Source: Episyrphus balteatus
Taxonomy: Eukaryota > Arthropoda > Insecta > Diptera > Syrphidae
DNA length: 64,000 nucleotides
Assembly (NCBI RefSeq): GCF_945859705.1
Contig: NC_079135.1
Span: 125,048,551-125,112,550, forward strand
Direction of reading: 5' to 3'
The notes under the pieces are model-generated. The model saw only the letters and a program-made list of their open reading frames with translations, did no database searches and was not told the DNA's origin. Position numbers and translations under genes: made by a program. Shown piece after piece: positions 12,301 to 22,721 of the stretch; positions within the stretch are counted from its first letter, which is position 1; the number at the start of each line of letters is the position of its first letter.

Positions 12301-14652
12301 AACGTTTTCCAAATAGCAACTTAATTTTCTCCAATTTGGAGAGTGGATCATTTCGAATGAGTTCTTGGAAACCATTTGATTTCTTTAACTCAACTGGTTG
12401 GAGAGTTTGTCGTTTGGAATAACCATTTGTTTTATCAGAGAGACTATTTACCTCCGTGAAGACTTCCTCAAGATTTTTACTATTTATGCTATATTCACTT
12501 ATTTTACCATCTTTTTGGAGACTTGCCAAAGCATCCATAAGTTGGGGACAGTTATTAGCTTGTTGATCGTAACTTATTTCAAGTTTCAAATCAACTGGAG
12601 TATCTTGTGCAATTTTGAAACTTGTCAAACTTGCATCAAGTTGTTTTTTGACTTCTGTGACTGTTTGTACGTCACGACAGTGAATTTCAAGGTCGAAGTT
12701 TTCTGTGAAAAGTGACTTCATTGTTTCAGGATTGTGGTGGGCTATGATTTTTCCCTAAAAAAAAATGTTTGGGTTAAGAGTCTTTGAAAACCTTTTAAGA
12801 GTCTTACATTCTTCATTATTAAAATAGAATCACTCAAATATTCAGCCTCATCTAGGAAATGAGTGGCAAAAATGACAGCTCTTCCCTTTCGCAAGACTTC
12901 AATAAGGTCCCAAATGTCCTTGCGGGCTTTGTTGTCAACACCGTTGCAGGGTTCATCCAGAATTACCACATTAGGAGAGCCTAAAAATCAAAACACAAAA
13001 GTTGTCAATAAAGTCGAAAAACTCCTAAAATTGATATTTTTAAGACCCTAAAACCTACCAATAAAAGCTATTGCTACACAAAGCCTTCTCTGATATCCAC
13101 CTGACAGCTTCCAAGCTGGATAGTTTTCATGTTTACCAAACTTCATACTTTTCATGGTTTTGTCAACCACTGACTGGTAGCCCTGCTTAAGTTTTATCTT
13201 GGCATACAGCTCTAAGTGTTCTCTAGCTGTCAAATTTGGTATCAAAATATTGTCCTGAGAGCAAACTCCGATCTTGTCGTATTCCTCAGCTTGGGTATCC
13301 GATGATTGTGATAGGATAACTCTTCCGGTGGTTTGAACAATTTGGCCAGTTAGCATTTTGCTAGAAATAAGAAGTTTTCGAAATTGAAGTTCGAAAATTA
13401 GTTCGAATTCTGAAAAACCCTGTTTAACTTACATAATAGTACTCTTTCCAGCTCCATTTCGACCTAATAAACAAGTAACTTGATCCCTTTGGAAGCCTAC
13501 AGAAATATTACTCACAGCGATATTATTTTCGCCATAGATTTTCGAAACATTTGTCATTGTTGCACCCATATTTGGTGAAAGTTCTTCTCTTTGAACGTCA
13601 GTAAATTGATATTCATCTAAAATTCATCGATTTCGTCAATATTTCTTATTTCTGATCGAAATTTTTGAACTTACCATCTGTCCAATATTCAATTAAATAT
13701 CCAATAGCAGCATAAAGGAAAGTATCAAAAATAATTGTTGATAAAGCAAAAGCAAATTCACCACTTAGCCCATCTTCGAAAGCTGCACTAAATGTCAAAG
13801 CAGTCATTTGTAATTCCATTCGTAAAATATTATTCCAAGCTTGTGCAAAAGCCGATGTAAATGATAAATTTAAGAAGAAATTCTCAAATTTATTTAATTG
13901 AGCATCATAAATTATAAATAATATATATGGACAAAAAGAGATCAGGAAGAATAATGATGTGGTCACTGAACCAACAGTGGCTGAGGTAAAAAATGTTGCA
14001 CACATGTAACTGTAAGAAAAATGTATTACATTATTCAATGAAATCTATTTCGACGTTTTTTCTTACCAAAATGAGATCAAACATATTCCAAAAATTATTA
14101 AGAAAAATAAAACAAAAGCAAAGTTTGTGTAGTGCAGGATACTTCCGGAATATAAAATAATGCAGACTGCTATGATTATGAGGAGCATTTCAATAAATGT
14201 TGTTATGCACCATGAAAGGAGTTCCGAGGAGGTTTTGAGGCCCATGGAACGCATTATCTGTAAAGAAAATACATACAAATAAAATAAATAGGTATAAAAT
14301 ACTCAAAAAAAGCCTTAGCTACCAGTAAAAAAATAAAGCATAAATAAAGTAAGTTTATCAAGTTTTCTGTGCGATGGAAAATTTTTGTGATATTGCAAGT
14401 AACACCTTTTTCGAAATGAGAAACATGATGCTAAACATTGGACACAAACTTTGATTTGTATTGAGAATAAATCTCTTTTCATAACCCTTTTCAAATTTAG
14501 CTGATGTAACGACTTTTTTTTTCAAATTTTTACTTGCGATATAGGTACTATATATCAAGTTATGCATTCGTACAAAAAAAAAAAGTTGAGATAACATTTT
14601 TCCATGACATTACGATGGTAGACAATGCCAAAAAAGTGGTTTCCGGAAGTCC

Positions 14653-14695
<43 letters not shown>

Positions 14696-17600
14696 AGTCT
14701 GGCTGTCAGTCTGTCTGTCTGTCTGTCTGTATAAGGAGCTACAGCCTAAACGGATGGACCGATTAATGTCAAACTTGGTATGTAGCGTTATTTGGCGACT
14801 CTCCAGAGGGGTTTTTGGAATTAATTTTTTTGGACCAAAGATAACGGTACTTGTCATATACCGATTTAAGTAAAATTGAAATATCTCGAAAACGGCTCCA
14901 ACGATTTTGTTTAAAAAATTCAAATGTAAGTTTTAAGCTAAGGTCTATCTTTCTATGAAAAAAGTTTTTTTTGAAAATCATTATTACCGGTACCTGCCAT
15001 AGAACCGTTTTTTTTTTTTCAAATCCGATTATCTCCGAAAGTGCTTATTCGATTTCAACGAAACTTTTTGTGATGAAGCATTTACATAATTTAAATATAA
15101 GCCAAAAACAAAATTTTGGAAAAAATAATTTTTGGATTTTTAAAAAAATTTTGAAAATTTTTTTTTGAAAAAACAAATTTTCGAAAACGGGACATTGAAT
15201 TTTTTTGAAATTTTCTTTTTAGATGTTGATTAGTGATTTCTACAAAATGGCATACCAATTTTATTTTAAAACTTTTTTTCCAAAAAATTATTTATAAAAA
15301 ATTAGTTTTTTAAAAAACGGCTCTAACGATTTTGAAATTTTTTTTTCTAAAAATGCATGTTAATATATCAATCAAAACTGCATACTTGTTTTGGAGGGCA
15401 ATTTAATTTCAGATTTTATTTTATTTTTTTTTTTAAACCAATTTTATTTTTTTCCGAATTTTTTTGAAAATCATTATTACCGGTACCTGCCATAGAACCG
15501 TTTTTTTTTTTCAAATCCGATTATCTCCGAAAGTGCTTATTCGATTTCAACGAAACTTTTTGTGATGAAGCATTTACATAATTTAAATATAAGCCAAAAA
15601 CAAAATTTTGGAAAAAATAATTTTTGGATTTTTAAAAAAATTTTGAAAATTTTTTTTTGAAAAAACAAATTTTCGAAAACGGGACATTGAATTTTTTTGA
15701 AATTTTCTTTTTAGATGTTGATTAGTGATTTCTACAAAATGGCATACCAATTTTATTTTAAAACTTTTTTTCCAAAAAATTATTTATAAAAAATTAGTTT
15801 TTTAAAAAACGGCTCTAACGATTTTGAAATTTTTTTTTCTAAAAATGCATGTTAATATATCAATCAAAACTGCATACTTGTTTTGGAGGGCAATTTAATT
15901 TCAGATTTTATTTTATTTTTTTTTTTAAACCAATTTTTTTTTTTCCGAATTTCTATATAAAAAGTCTATAAAATTTAAGCAACCTTAACTCTAAGAGCAA
16001 GTACGTGCGACCCCAGTCGTGCAATTTATTTTATAATGACTTCATGATGTCCATTCTACAATACATAATTGGCAGGTTTCCAACCACTATCTGCTAAGAC
16101 CTCCCTATATACCAGCGCGAACCGAGTATCAAATACCTCACCTGAAAATTCGGCTCGAGATCTTTTAAAAAGTGAAAATCAAGTCGAGAGGGAAGATCTT
16201 GTCGTAAATATTCTGCATTTGTGATGAATAGTATGGTAAACCAACATGGAACCCTAGTAAATCTGTTGAGGAGACTAGCTAATCAATGGATAAACTCTGC
16301 AAATCAGTAGGCATCAGGCGAACCCCAAAAAATCAACGAGAGAACCTTGAAAATCAATGGGCATTGGGCATACCTATAGTAAATAAACTGTGCCTTTTTT
16401 CTATTCAAGCGATAGTTTAATTTTGTAAAAATTGAAGAACTATCTTCATATTCATCATGATGCCGGATAATTAAACACTTCTTGGTCATATTTTAGCTTA
16501 TACGAAATAAACCTCATACAAAAAACATATTTGCAGCCACTATTGCTGGAGAACGATTAACGAATCGAACACTTAATTGTACCTAAATTGCTCTAAATTA
16601 GTGTAAATGTATGGATAATGAACGCGTGTACCGCTTAACGATTTTATATCAGTCAGTCAGCTATATGTACCTGTTTTAAGGGATAACTTCTCAAATTGCA
16701 AAATATCTCGGGATTGCTCTCGACACAAAATTAAAATGAAAGCCGCATGTTAAAAATAAATTAAACAAGAAGTTGAGAAAAATGTACTGCTTTCTTGGAC
16801 AATATTCTGATCTTAGTTTCGAAAACAAATTTATTATAAGTTTTCAACCAAGTAGGTACATAAGTCTGGTATTTTAAAAACGAAGATTTTCACAGAGATC
16901 TTCAAATCCTCACAGTTCGCGAAGAACCATTTGAAAATCACGGAATTAGTAGAAACTTTCACTTAACTTAACTTTCTTTAGAGAAAGAAAAATTGATGTT
17001 TTACCTGAACTTAGTTACAATCGGGAGGATGAGCTGGTTTTCATATTAATTCCTTAACAAAATCATCGTTCGAAAAAAAAACATCTAATTTTTTGATTTT
17101 TCTTTGGTGAAAAATATGTATGTTTTCATCTTTTCCATTAATTCATTTTAATTTGCACCCAACGTGAAGCCCAGGCTCGTATTGGATCTTTAATTCGACG
17201 TTTGGTGTTCTTTTTACTTTTAAAAGAAAATACATTTTTTGTGAACCATTATTAACGGTACCTGCCATAGAACTATTAAAATGTCTAAAAATTTTCAGTT
17301 TTGGATTTTTAGAAAAAATTTCAATTTTTTTTTTTTTGAAAACCCAATTTTTTGAAAACGGGTTGATATTTTTTTTTTAAATTTGTTTTTTTGTCAAATT
17401 ATATTTTCTTAAGATAAGCATACCAAATTTTTTGAAATTTTTTATTAAGAAAAAACCAATCTAACAAAAACGGTTCCTACAATTTTCCAAAAAAAAAATC
17501 CAAAAATTCTTTGTTATACAAGTAACTTAACTGCATACTCAGTTTGTAAACTTAAATCTTTCCAATTCGTTGTTTTAAAAACAATTTTAATCATTTTTTT

Positions 17601-20600
17601 GCAATTATTATGAAATGAATAACAAAATTGAATTTTTTTTTTTTGTTTTATGAACGCTATAAAAGACTTTAACATTCTATTCAACTTTTAGCATAAATGA
17701 AAGTACGTGCGACCCAGTCGTGCATTTTATTTTCTCGAAACAATGCTTCTAATTAACTGATTTCCACAACTTCACAACTAAAAAAGCTAATCTTTTTTCA
17801 TGTTTTGTATTATTTTTGTTTTTATTTGGCGCCCAACGCGTTGCAATGTCGCAACGTTGAACCAAAACTCGTCATGGAATTTTAACACATTTGAGCCAAA
17901 CTTTACTATCCTGATATTTTAAAATTAATATTTTCAACAACATGTAAAATCGGGAACCTTAAACATTTTAGTGAGAACACTTATTCAAAAAAATTGTATA
18001 GAAAACCAATCTTTAAAAAATTCCAGATTCTATTCTTTTTGCTTTACAGGATCTTCAAAGGGGATCGGGTCAAAATTCTGGCTTCAAAATTCTGCTTTTC
18101 AAAATTCTGCTTTTTCAGCGAAAATTCTGTTTTTCAAAATTCTGCTTTTTTTCTATTCTGTTTTTCAAAATTCTGCTTTTTTAAATTCTGCTTTTCAAAA
18201 TTCTGCCAGCATTATATTTGAACAAAAAAATTCTGCTAATTCAGTTTTTTTTTTATAGCATATGCGCTGGCTAAAGAAAAATACACCTCATTAATGTAAT
18301 TCAACATTGGTACTTTCCTAAATTTTTTTATTTAAGTGTCGCAAATATTTTTTGAAATGCATATACTGACTTTCTTTCAAATAAAATATGTATACTAATT
18401 GGAACCGATGTTGTACATTCCTTTTCTTATTCAAATTTTTGAATATTCATCTTTATTTGATAAATTAATAAATTTTTAGTTATTTTCGCAAATGTTTAAT
18501 ATTAAAAACCTTTTCTTAATATTTTCAAATTTATTCATTTATAAAACAAAAATTAATTCGCATTTAAAAAATGACAAATTATGTAGGTAAGTAATCAAAT
18601 AAGCAGATAATTTTTCAAAAAGATGATTTTACAGAATTCTGCAAAAAATTAAAAAAGGGTTTGGAAAATGTTTAAAAGCGCGCGCTTTTTAACATTTTCC
18701 AAACCCTTTTTTAATTTTTTGCAGAATTTTGAAAAGCAGAATTATGTAAAGCAGAATTTTGAAAAACAGAATTTTGAAAAACAGAATTTTGAAAAGCAGA
18801 ATTTTGAAACCAAATTTTGTAAAGCAGAATTTTGAAAGCAGAATTTTGACAAAAGAATTTTGACCCCGGCAGAATTTTGACCCCAACCCTCTTCAAAGTT
18901 TTGACTTCGGTTTGTTTTTCGAGATTTTGTTATGATTTATAAGAGTTTGTTCTAAGACTAAAAAATGTCATTGATATGTTAATTTTTAATAATTCCTATC
19001 TTCGTGACCTTATTTTTGAAAACAAATTCAATCCTAAGTGGGCTTTAGGTCTGGTTTATAATTTTTTTCTATTTTGTCTCCGACGTTTCGACCGTGTTTA
19101 CAGTCTTCTTCAGGGCTAATTATTTTTAAAAAATAAAAAAAATAAAAAAATTATAATAAATGCTAAAAATCTATTATCTATACTTACAGATTATTCTATC
19201 TTCTAATTTTAAGAATTTAATCTTAAAAATTTTTAAAGGTTTTGTTTGTTTTGTTTTTATTTTTAAATATTTTAAAATTCAAAAAATTCGAAGTCTTGAA
19301 AAAGACGTTTCAAATCATCGAAATTTCAAAATATAAAAAAATTTAATTATTTGATAAGAAATTCAAACTTTCTTATCAAATCAGAATCACTTAGGATTGA
19401 ATTTATGTTAATTTTTCTTCATTTTCTTTTTCTTATCATTTCCTAGTTTAGGTAAATCTTAAAAAATGTGGTATTATAGTTGAATTAAATGGCGCCCAAC
19501 CTGAAGCGCTTGAAAGCGAGGGCACTAAGTTCTTATAACGTAATACTCCATCGAAAATTTAAATTAAGATGATATTTTGAAGCCTTTAAAAAAGCAATTA
19601 ACTAAATTCTGAGGGTTTTTTTTGGAATAATTAACATAAAACAATTCAAACTAACTTACCATAGTATTTCTACTTTCTCGCATCCAAATCCGATGTCGCA
19701 CACAAGTAGCAATTTGTGCCATAAGTCCAATGAAGAATGCAAATTGAATTGCTTGACCCAAATAAAGTCCTGTTTTGAAGCTAGAAGAAGACAACACAAA
19801 ATTTTATTTTCTTTCATTCAACCAGACAATAACTCAATAACTTACTTGTCTTTGGTATAAGCAGGATATGGAAATTGTTTGGTAAAAAATTGCACATCAT
19901 CCACCTCGAATTTGTCTCCGGCAAGCTTATTATTTGCCATGCCTAAGAAAAGATCCAATAAACCCTGTGGTGAACGTCTCTTACGGCTCAGTTGTTCTTC
20001 TTCCTCCTCTTCCACCGTTTCTGGAATAACTGTTGTTGTGATAACAATTTCATCATCATCATTATCGTCTAGTGAATCGGACACAGTAGTTGTTTGTTGT
20101 GTTGTTTCGTCTACAACTTCTTTTTCATCTTGACCAAGATCTTCATCTTCTTCCAAATTTAATGTATCTGATTTATTTTCCCTATCAACTCCATTCCAAC
20201 CATCCATAAAACCACTCAAAAGATTCGTAAATCCACTAACTAATCCATCGCCACTTGAATTTGAAGCTGTTTCTGAACTTTCACCATTCGTAAACCAATC
20301 ATCATCATCATCTTCATCTTGATCTTCTTGTTCATCTTCATCCACTCGATAAAATTGAACCAAACTTTGAGTTGTTGTAGATAATTTTTCTGTTGGAGGT
20401 TTCAAAGCATTCAACTTGTGTTTTTTATGTTTAATAATTCCCATATCGATGGCATGTTTAATCTCCACAAAACCCTGATGATATTTCAGATCCGTCTCCA
20501 TCGCACCAGCTGGTCCAGGAAACCAAAATCGCTTTTTCGTCTCAACCGTTGGTGGAGTATTGTCGGTATCCATGTGAAAATTATAAACAACATCCTTGCC

Positions 20601-22641
20601 TTCGGTCTTATTAAAATGTACACCTCCATAATACAATCTTTGTTTATTCATAGTGAAGGCGAGTTTTTGAAGTTCATCTTCTGATTGAACTCCAACAAAT
20701 CGATCAACAGAGAAACATTCTAAAATATTTTTGATTGTATGAATAACTTCAAAAACAGTTTGATCTGTCCTGATTCCCATCATTATAGATTCGATTTCTG
20801 AAATGTCGATGGTGTCACCTATTAGACTTTTTACAATTGGTGACTTGGCCAGTTCTAAAATACTATCGAATTTAGCCTGGAATTGAGTGTCATTGCGGAG
20901 TTTGATCAAAGATTCATCGAGGGCAAGGGCTAGGTTTACAAGACGATCGAGTTCTTCAAAGGTAGTGTTTGACTGAAAAACATAGAAAAAATTGTACATA
21001 TAAGTTAAAAAAAATATTAAATAATTTTTCAGCTGCTTAAATTTTTAAATTATTTTATATAAAAGTTTGGTTCAGAAAATTCAGACAAAAATTCAGCTAC
21101 CTATCAGCTATTTATCAGCTGTTCATCAGCTATTCATCAGCTGTTAATCAGTTATTCATCAGTTATTCATCAGCTGCTCATCAGCTGTTCATCAGCTTTT
21201 TATCAGCTGTTCATCAGCTGTTAATCAGCAGTTCATAAGCTGTTTATCAAATGTTCATCAGCTGTTCATCAGCTTTTCATCAGCTGTTCATCAGCTTTTC
21301 ATCAGCTTTTCATCAGCCTTTAATCAGCTGTTCATCAGCTGTTCATAAGCTGTTAATCAGTTATTCATGACCTGTTCATCAGCTGTTCATTACCTGTTAA
21401 TCAGTTATTCATCAGCTGTTCATCTGCTGTTTCCAGCTGTTTATCAGCTGTTTATTAGCTATTTATCAGCTGTTCAAAGTTATACCTTACAATCATACAC
21501 AAATTATCTACTTTTATATAAGTCCTAATACAATTTGAATGGAATATTACTCACATATTTCACTATTGATTTAGTATCCTCAGTTATTGGTGAATATAAA
21601 ATTTTCCCATGTATAATTGGTTTAATTTGACTCCAAGTTAATTTTCCAAAATTACTACTTGTCACATCCAAATATAAACGTTTGCAATATTTTGTTGGCA
21701 TAGCATCTAATTCATCATCGTTAACTTCACTAAAATCTTCTGAATATAAAATGTCATTTGCTATTGGTATAACATCGGTGCTAGGAAATGGATGACCACA
21801 TAGTATTTTACCACCTCGTACAAATGTTGAACGATCTGTAGAAAAATATACAGAAAAATAGTTAAAACAAACAGATAAAAGGTTAAACTAAAAAAAGGTT
21901 TACCTAAAAAAAGTCTTTTAATGTCAAAATTATGTCCCAGCATCTGTTCAACTTTTGGTATTGCGGCAACAACCTTTCCAATATTATCTAAAAATATTTT
22001 TTTTTTGTGTCGAAACAACATATTTTTATCAAAAAATTTGGTCTTTTACTTACCTCTTATGTCATTAAAGTACTTATTTGTGACAAGTGACGTCACTGCT
22101 GATATAAAATTGGCCTTCTTAGGCAGGTCAACAAGTGTATTATATAATGAGTCATCTTTAATAAAAATTTGTACAATGTCAATTATTGGTTTCATTCTAA
22201 AAATTAAGAAAAAAAAAATATTTAGCGCCATCTTGTGGGAAAAAAATTAAAATGAAAAATAGAACTTACGGGGCATTTTCAAGCTTTGAATACTCCTCAT
22301 ATTCTTCGGTACTTTCACATCTATTTTCTATACTACAAATATACGAATGAAAAAATGGCAATACATTGCTTTTTGTTGGCAATTGTCGTGTTGGAAATTG
22401 ACAATTATCAACTTTAACAGCTCCAAATCTATCACGAATTGTGTAAAGTAAAAGAAATACAAGACACGGCCAGATAAATTGCACAACTGTCATCCACTAG
22501 AAAAACATTAAAAAATATAGTTTAGAAGAGTTTTTATCAAAAAAAAATCAAACTTACCGGCTGCCTGAGCCGAACTAGGACATCTTTTCGCAGTAAAGCC
22601 TTTATCTGGGGGACACTAAAAGCCGTCCGTAGTGTCTTCAT
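6312..22641 (-). CDS. ABCA-subfamily ABC transporter, full-length, 20 coding exons
   Basis: Full ABC transporter of the ABCA (lipid-exporter-like) type, expected in a membrane. Exons, 5' to 3' on the minus strand: 22641-22558, 22496-22270, 22196-22054, 21987-21904, 21835-21555, 20972-19846, 19780-19660, 14257-14067, 14009-13675, 13616-13433, 13360-13059, 12980-12808, 12754-11790, 11732-11552, 11258-11146, 11089-10390, 10328-10221, 7136-6741, 6679-6587, 6527-6312. All junctions are GT-AG and phases match; the sum is 6024 nt, or 2007 residues plus TGA. The protein starts MKTLRTAFSVPQ with the LLRKD motif typical of ABCA N-termini. Order: TM1 (about 29-50), large first extracellular domain, TM bundle, NBD1 (about 880-1080), second extracellular domain, TM bundle, NBD2 (about 1685-1905), C-terminal tail. 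Both NBDs keep Walker A, signature and Walker B. AATAAA occurs on this strand at 6286-6281 and 6212-6207. The exact orthologue within insect ABCA genes is not assigned. Confidence 0.93.
7208..8407 (+). CDS. Nested gene in ABCA intron 17, uncharacterised insect protein (347 aa, possibly DUF4729-like)
   Basis: Four exons: 7208-7806, 7859-8006, 8056-8199, 8255-8407 (TAA). Phases agree and the sum is 348 codons. The start is ATG 7208 (MSNPCEDCDRLQ); an upstream in-frame TTG is not a credible start. The N-terminal 120 residues are charged and probably helical. Residues about 131-156 read PVICPVSKCG...SHFLRDH, a CX4C-X11-HX4H pattern (C134, C139, H151, H156) like a zinc finger. Then come LGVLSYGG, a hydrophobic LPILVMV strand and an acidic tail. 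It lies wholly within an intron of the opposite-strand ABCA gene. AATAAA at 8403-8408 overlaps the stop and another follows near 8490. From memory it resembles the insect-restricted DUF4729 family, but I cannot verify that; no function is claimed. Confidence 0.82.
8408..10220. other. ABCA intron 17 beyond the nested gene
   Basis: Nested-gene 3' UTR, then non-coding sequence with the family-2 repeat at 9573-9820. No further ORF with coding character. Confidence 0.55.
9573..9820 (+). repeat. Dispersed AT-rich repeat, family 2, in ABCA intron 17
   Basis: GCGCTCTAGATCAAAAG, TTTTGCACAAATAAAGTCCT and AAAAACGGTCAAAAAAACTT match 28-300 colinearly. It lies downstream of the nested gene within the same intron. 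Confidence 0.5.
11297..11537. repeat. 7-bp tandem repeat (TGTAAAT)n in ABCA intron 14
   Basis: About 34 almost perfect copies of TGTAAAT between exon 14 (ends 11552) and exon 15 (starts 11258), filling most of a 293-bp intron. Because 7 is not a multiple of 3, each frame reads a seven-codon cycle (LQFTIYN) and stays open, producing spurious ORFs that run into the real exons. Confidence 0.95.
11790..12754 (-). other. ABCA exon 13: NBD1 regulatory linker, TM7 and start of extracellular domain 2
   Basis: A 965-nt exon encoding about residues 1085-1405. It starts with GKIIAHHNPETMKSLF, the conserved tail of NBD1, and continues through the linker into a hydrophobic segment (LLCALILPAVFEMIAMWFV) that is the first TM helix of the second half. 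A cysteine-containing extracellular segment follows. The exon ends within ISSM, phase 2. Confidence 0.85.
12808..13616 (-). other. ABCA nucleotide-binding domain 1 (three exons)
   Basis: Exons 13616-13433, 13360-13059 and 12980-12808. Visible in order: Walker A GRNGAGKST, Q-loop region KIGVCSQDNIL, signature KLSGGYQRRL, Walker B VVILDEP with following CNGVD, and switch histidine in ATHFLDEAE. All catalytic landmarks are present, so ATP binding and hydrolysis should be competent. The D-loop region reads CNGVD rather than the more usual S/T-x-GMDP of the family. Confidence 0.92.
14525..16032 (+). repeat. Mini-me-like repeat with internal 493-bp tandem duplication, ABCA intron 7
   Basis: Same ends as the copy at 2249, with a (CTGT)n array of about 80 bp (14651-14730). 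The segment containing ACGGTACCTGCC-type sequence from about 14968 is repeated from about 15461 at a 493-bp offset and is almost identical, including the TGGAGGGCAATTTAATTTCA tail, so the duplication is recent. Confidence 0.85.
17250..17730 (+). repeat. Mini-me-like repeat, 3' fragment
   Basis: Begins at ATTATTAACGGTACCTGCCA and runs colinearly with the tails of the other copies to GTGCGACCCAGTCGTGCATT. The 5' half with the microsatellite is missing. Located in ABCA intron 7. Confidence 0.7.
17827..17837 (+). other. Primer-binding-site-like motif TGGCGCCCAAC
   Basis: TGGCGCCCAAC is the tRNA-Lys-type primer-binding core of many LTR retroelements. A second exact copy lies at 19490-19500 (followed by CTGAAGCGC), and a variant TTTGCACCCAACGTGAAGC starts at 17152. 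All three are in ABCA intron 7 without recognisable gag or pol, so they may be LTR-element remnants or chance. Confidence 0.35.
18061..18889. mobile_element. Foldback-like element with repeat-built inverted arms, 829 bp, 9-bp TSD
   Basis: Ends GGGATCGGGTCAAAATTCTG and, reversed, GGGTTGGGGTCAAAATTCTG. TCTTCAAAG is duplicated exactly at 18052-18060 and 18890-18898. The left arm (to about 18235) is tandem AAAATTCTGCTTTTC units; the right arm (18720-18880) is the same units inverted (GAAAAGCAGAATTTT). Long arms of tandem subrepeats plus 9-bp duplications match the Drosophila Foldback type. It sits in ABCA intron 7. A related degraded copy is at about 50330-50565. Confidence 0.85.
18632..18731. 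repeat. Near-perfect 100-bp palindrome centred on GCGCGC
   Basis: Left arm AAAAAATTAAAAAAGGGTTT, then GGAAAATGTTTAAAAGCGCG; the right arm is its reverse complement with about three mismatches and no spacer. It lies at the inner border of the right arm of the Foldback-like element. A DNA palindrome of this size can extrude as a cruciform. Confidence 0.9.
19030..19116 (-). mobile_element. Penelope-type retroelement end with hammerhead-like motif, second copy
   Basis: On the minus strand: CCCTGAAGAAGACTGT, AAAC loop, ACGGTC, GAAACGTCGG. Compared with the copy at 59391 the stem differs (GACTGT/ACGGTC against GATTGT/ACAATC) yet still pairs with one G-U, which suggests a conserved RNA stem. Flanking sequence toward 19030 (GACAAAATAG...AACCAGACCTAAAGCCC) aligns with the other copy. 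It lies in ABCA intron 7. Confidence 0.45.
19846..20972 (-). other. ABCA exon 6: most of extracellular domain 1, with acidic tract and furin-like site
   Basis: This largest exon encodes about residues 274-649. The middle is strongly acidic low-complexity sequence (runs of E and D mixed with T and S). A dibasic RKRR sits at about residues 603-606, directly after a run of six or more glutamates and before SPQGLLDLF. RXRR-S is a consensus for furin-type proprotein convertases, and the topology expected for ABCA proteins places it outside the cytosol. Sequence shows the motif; cleavage is inference. Confidence 0.8.
21095..21475. repeat. Degenerate 11-bp minisatellite (TTCATCAGCTG)n in ABCA intron 5
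   Basis: About 34 degenerate units around TTCATCAGCTG, with variants TTAATCAG, TTTATCAG and TTCATAAG. The unit contains CAGCTG, an E-box core, many times. It fills much of the intron between 20973 and 21554. Confidence 0.85.
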
Positions 22642-22721
22642 TGTAATGTTAGAGTAGTTTTTGAGAGAGATAATGAGTTTGTTTAAAACGCTTGATGTTA
22701 TTTCATATTCTTATCAATGAT
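22642..22721 (-). other. ABCA 5' UTR segment with upstream splice acceptor
   Basis: Reading upstream of the ABCA start codon on the minus strand, a good acceptor (TTTCTAATTACAG) ends at 22722. This leaves an 80-nt untranslated segment before ATG 22641. It implies at least one more distal 5' exon. A candidate donor and leader exon lies at 45832-46180 (separate entry), which would make the first intron about 23 kb. The acceptor is seen in sequence; the pairing is inference. Confidence 0.5.

Larger units (their letters stand above)
14258..19659 (-). other. ABCA intron 7 (5.4 kb), expanded by transposable elements
   Basis: Holds the mini-me-like copy with tandem duplication (14525-16032), a 3' fragment (17250-17730), the Foldback-like element (18061-18889), a Penelope-type end (19030-19116) and three PBS-like motifs. 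16033-17250 is less AT-rich in places (16080-16400) but has no recognisable ORF. Flanking exons (19780-19660 and 14257-14067) join in phase 0. Confidence 0.75.

Noticed and set aside
18061..18260. ORFs rich in FSKFCF / QNSAF
   Set aside because: Translations of the Foldback arm subrepeats.
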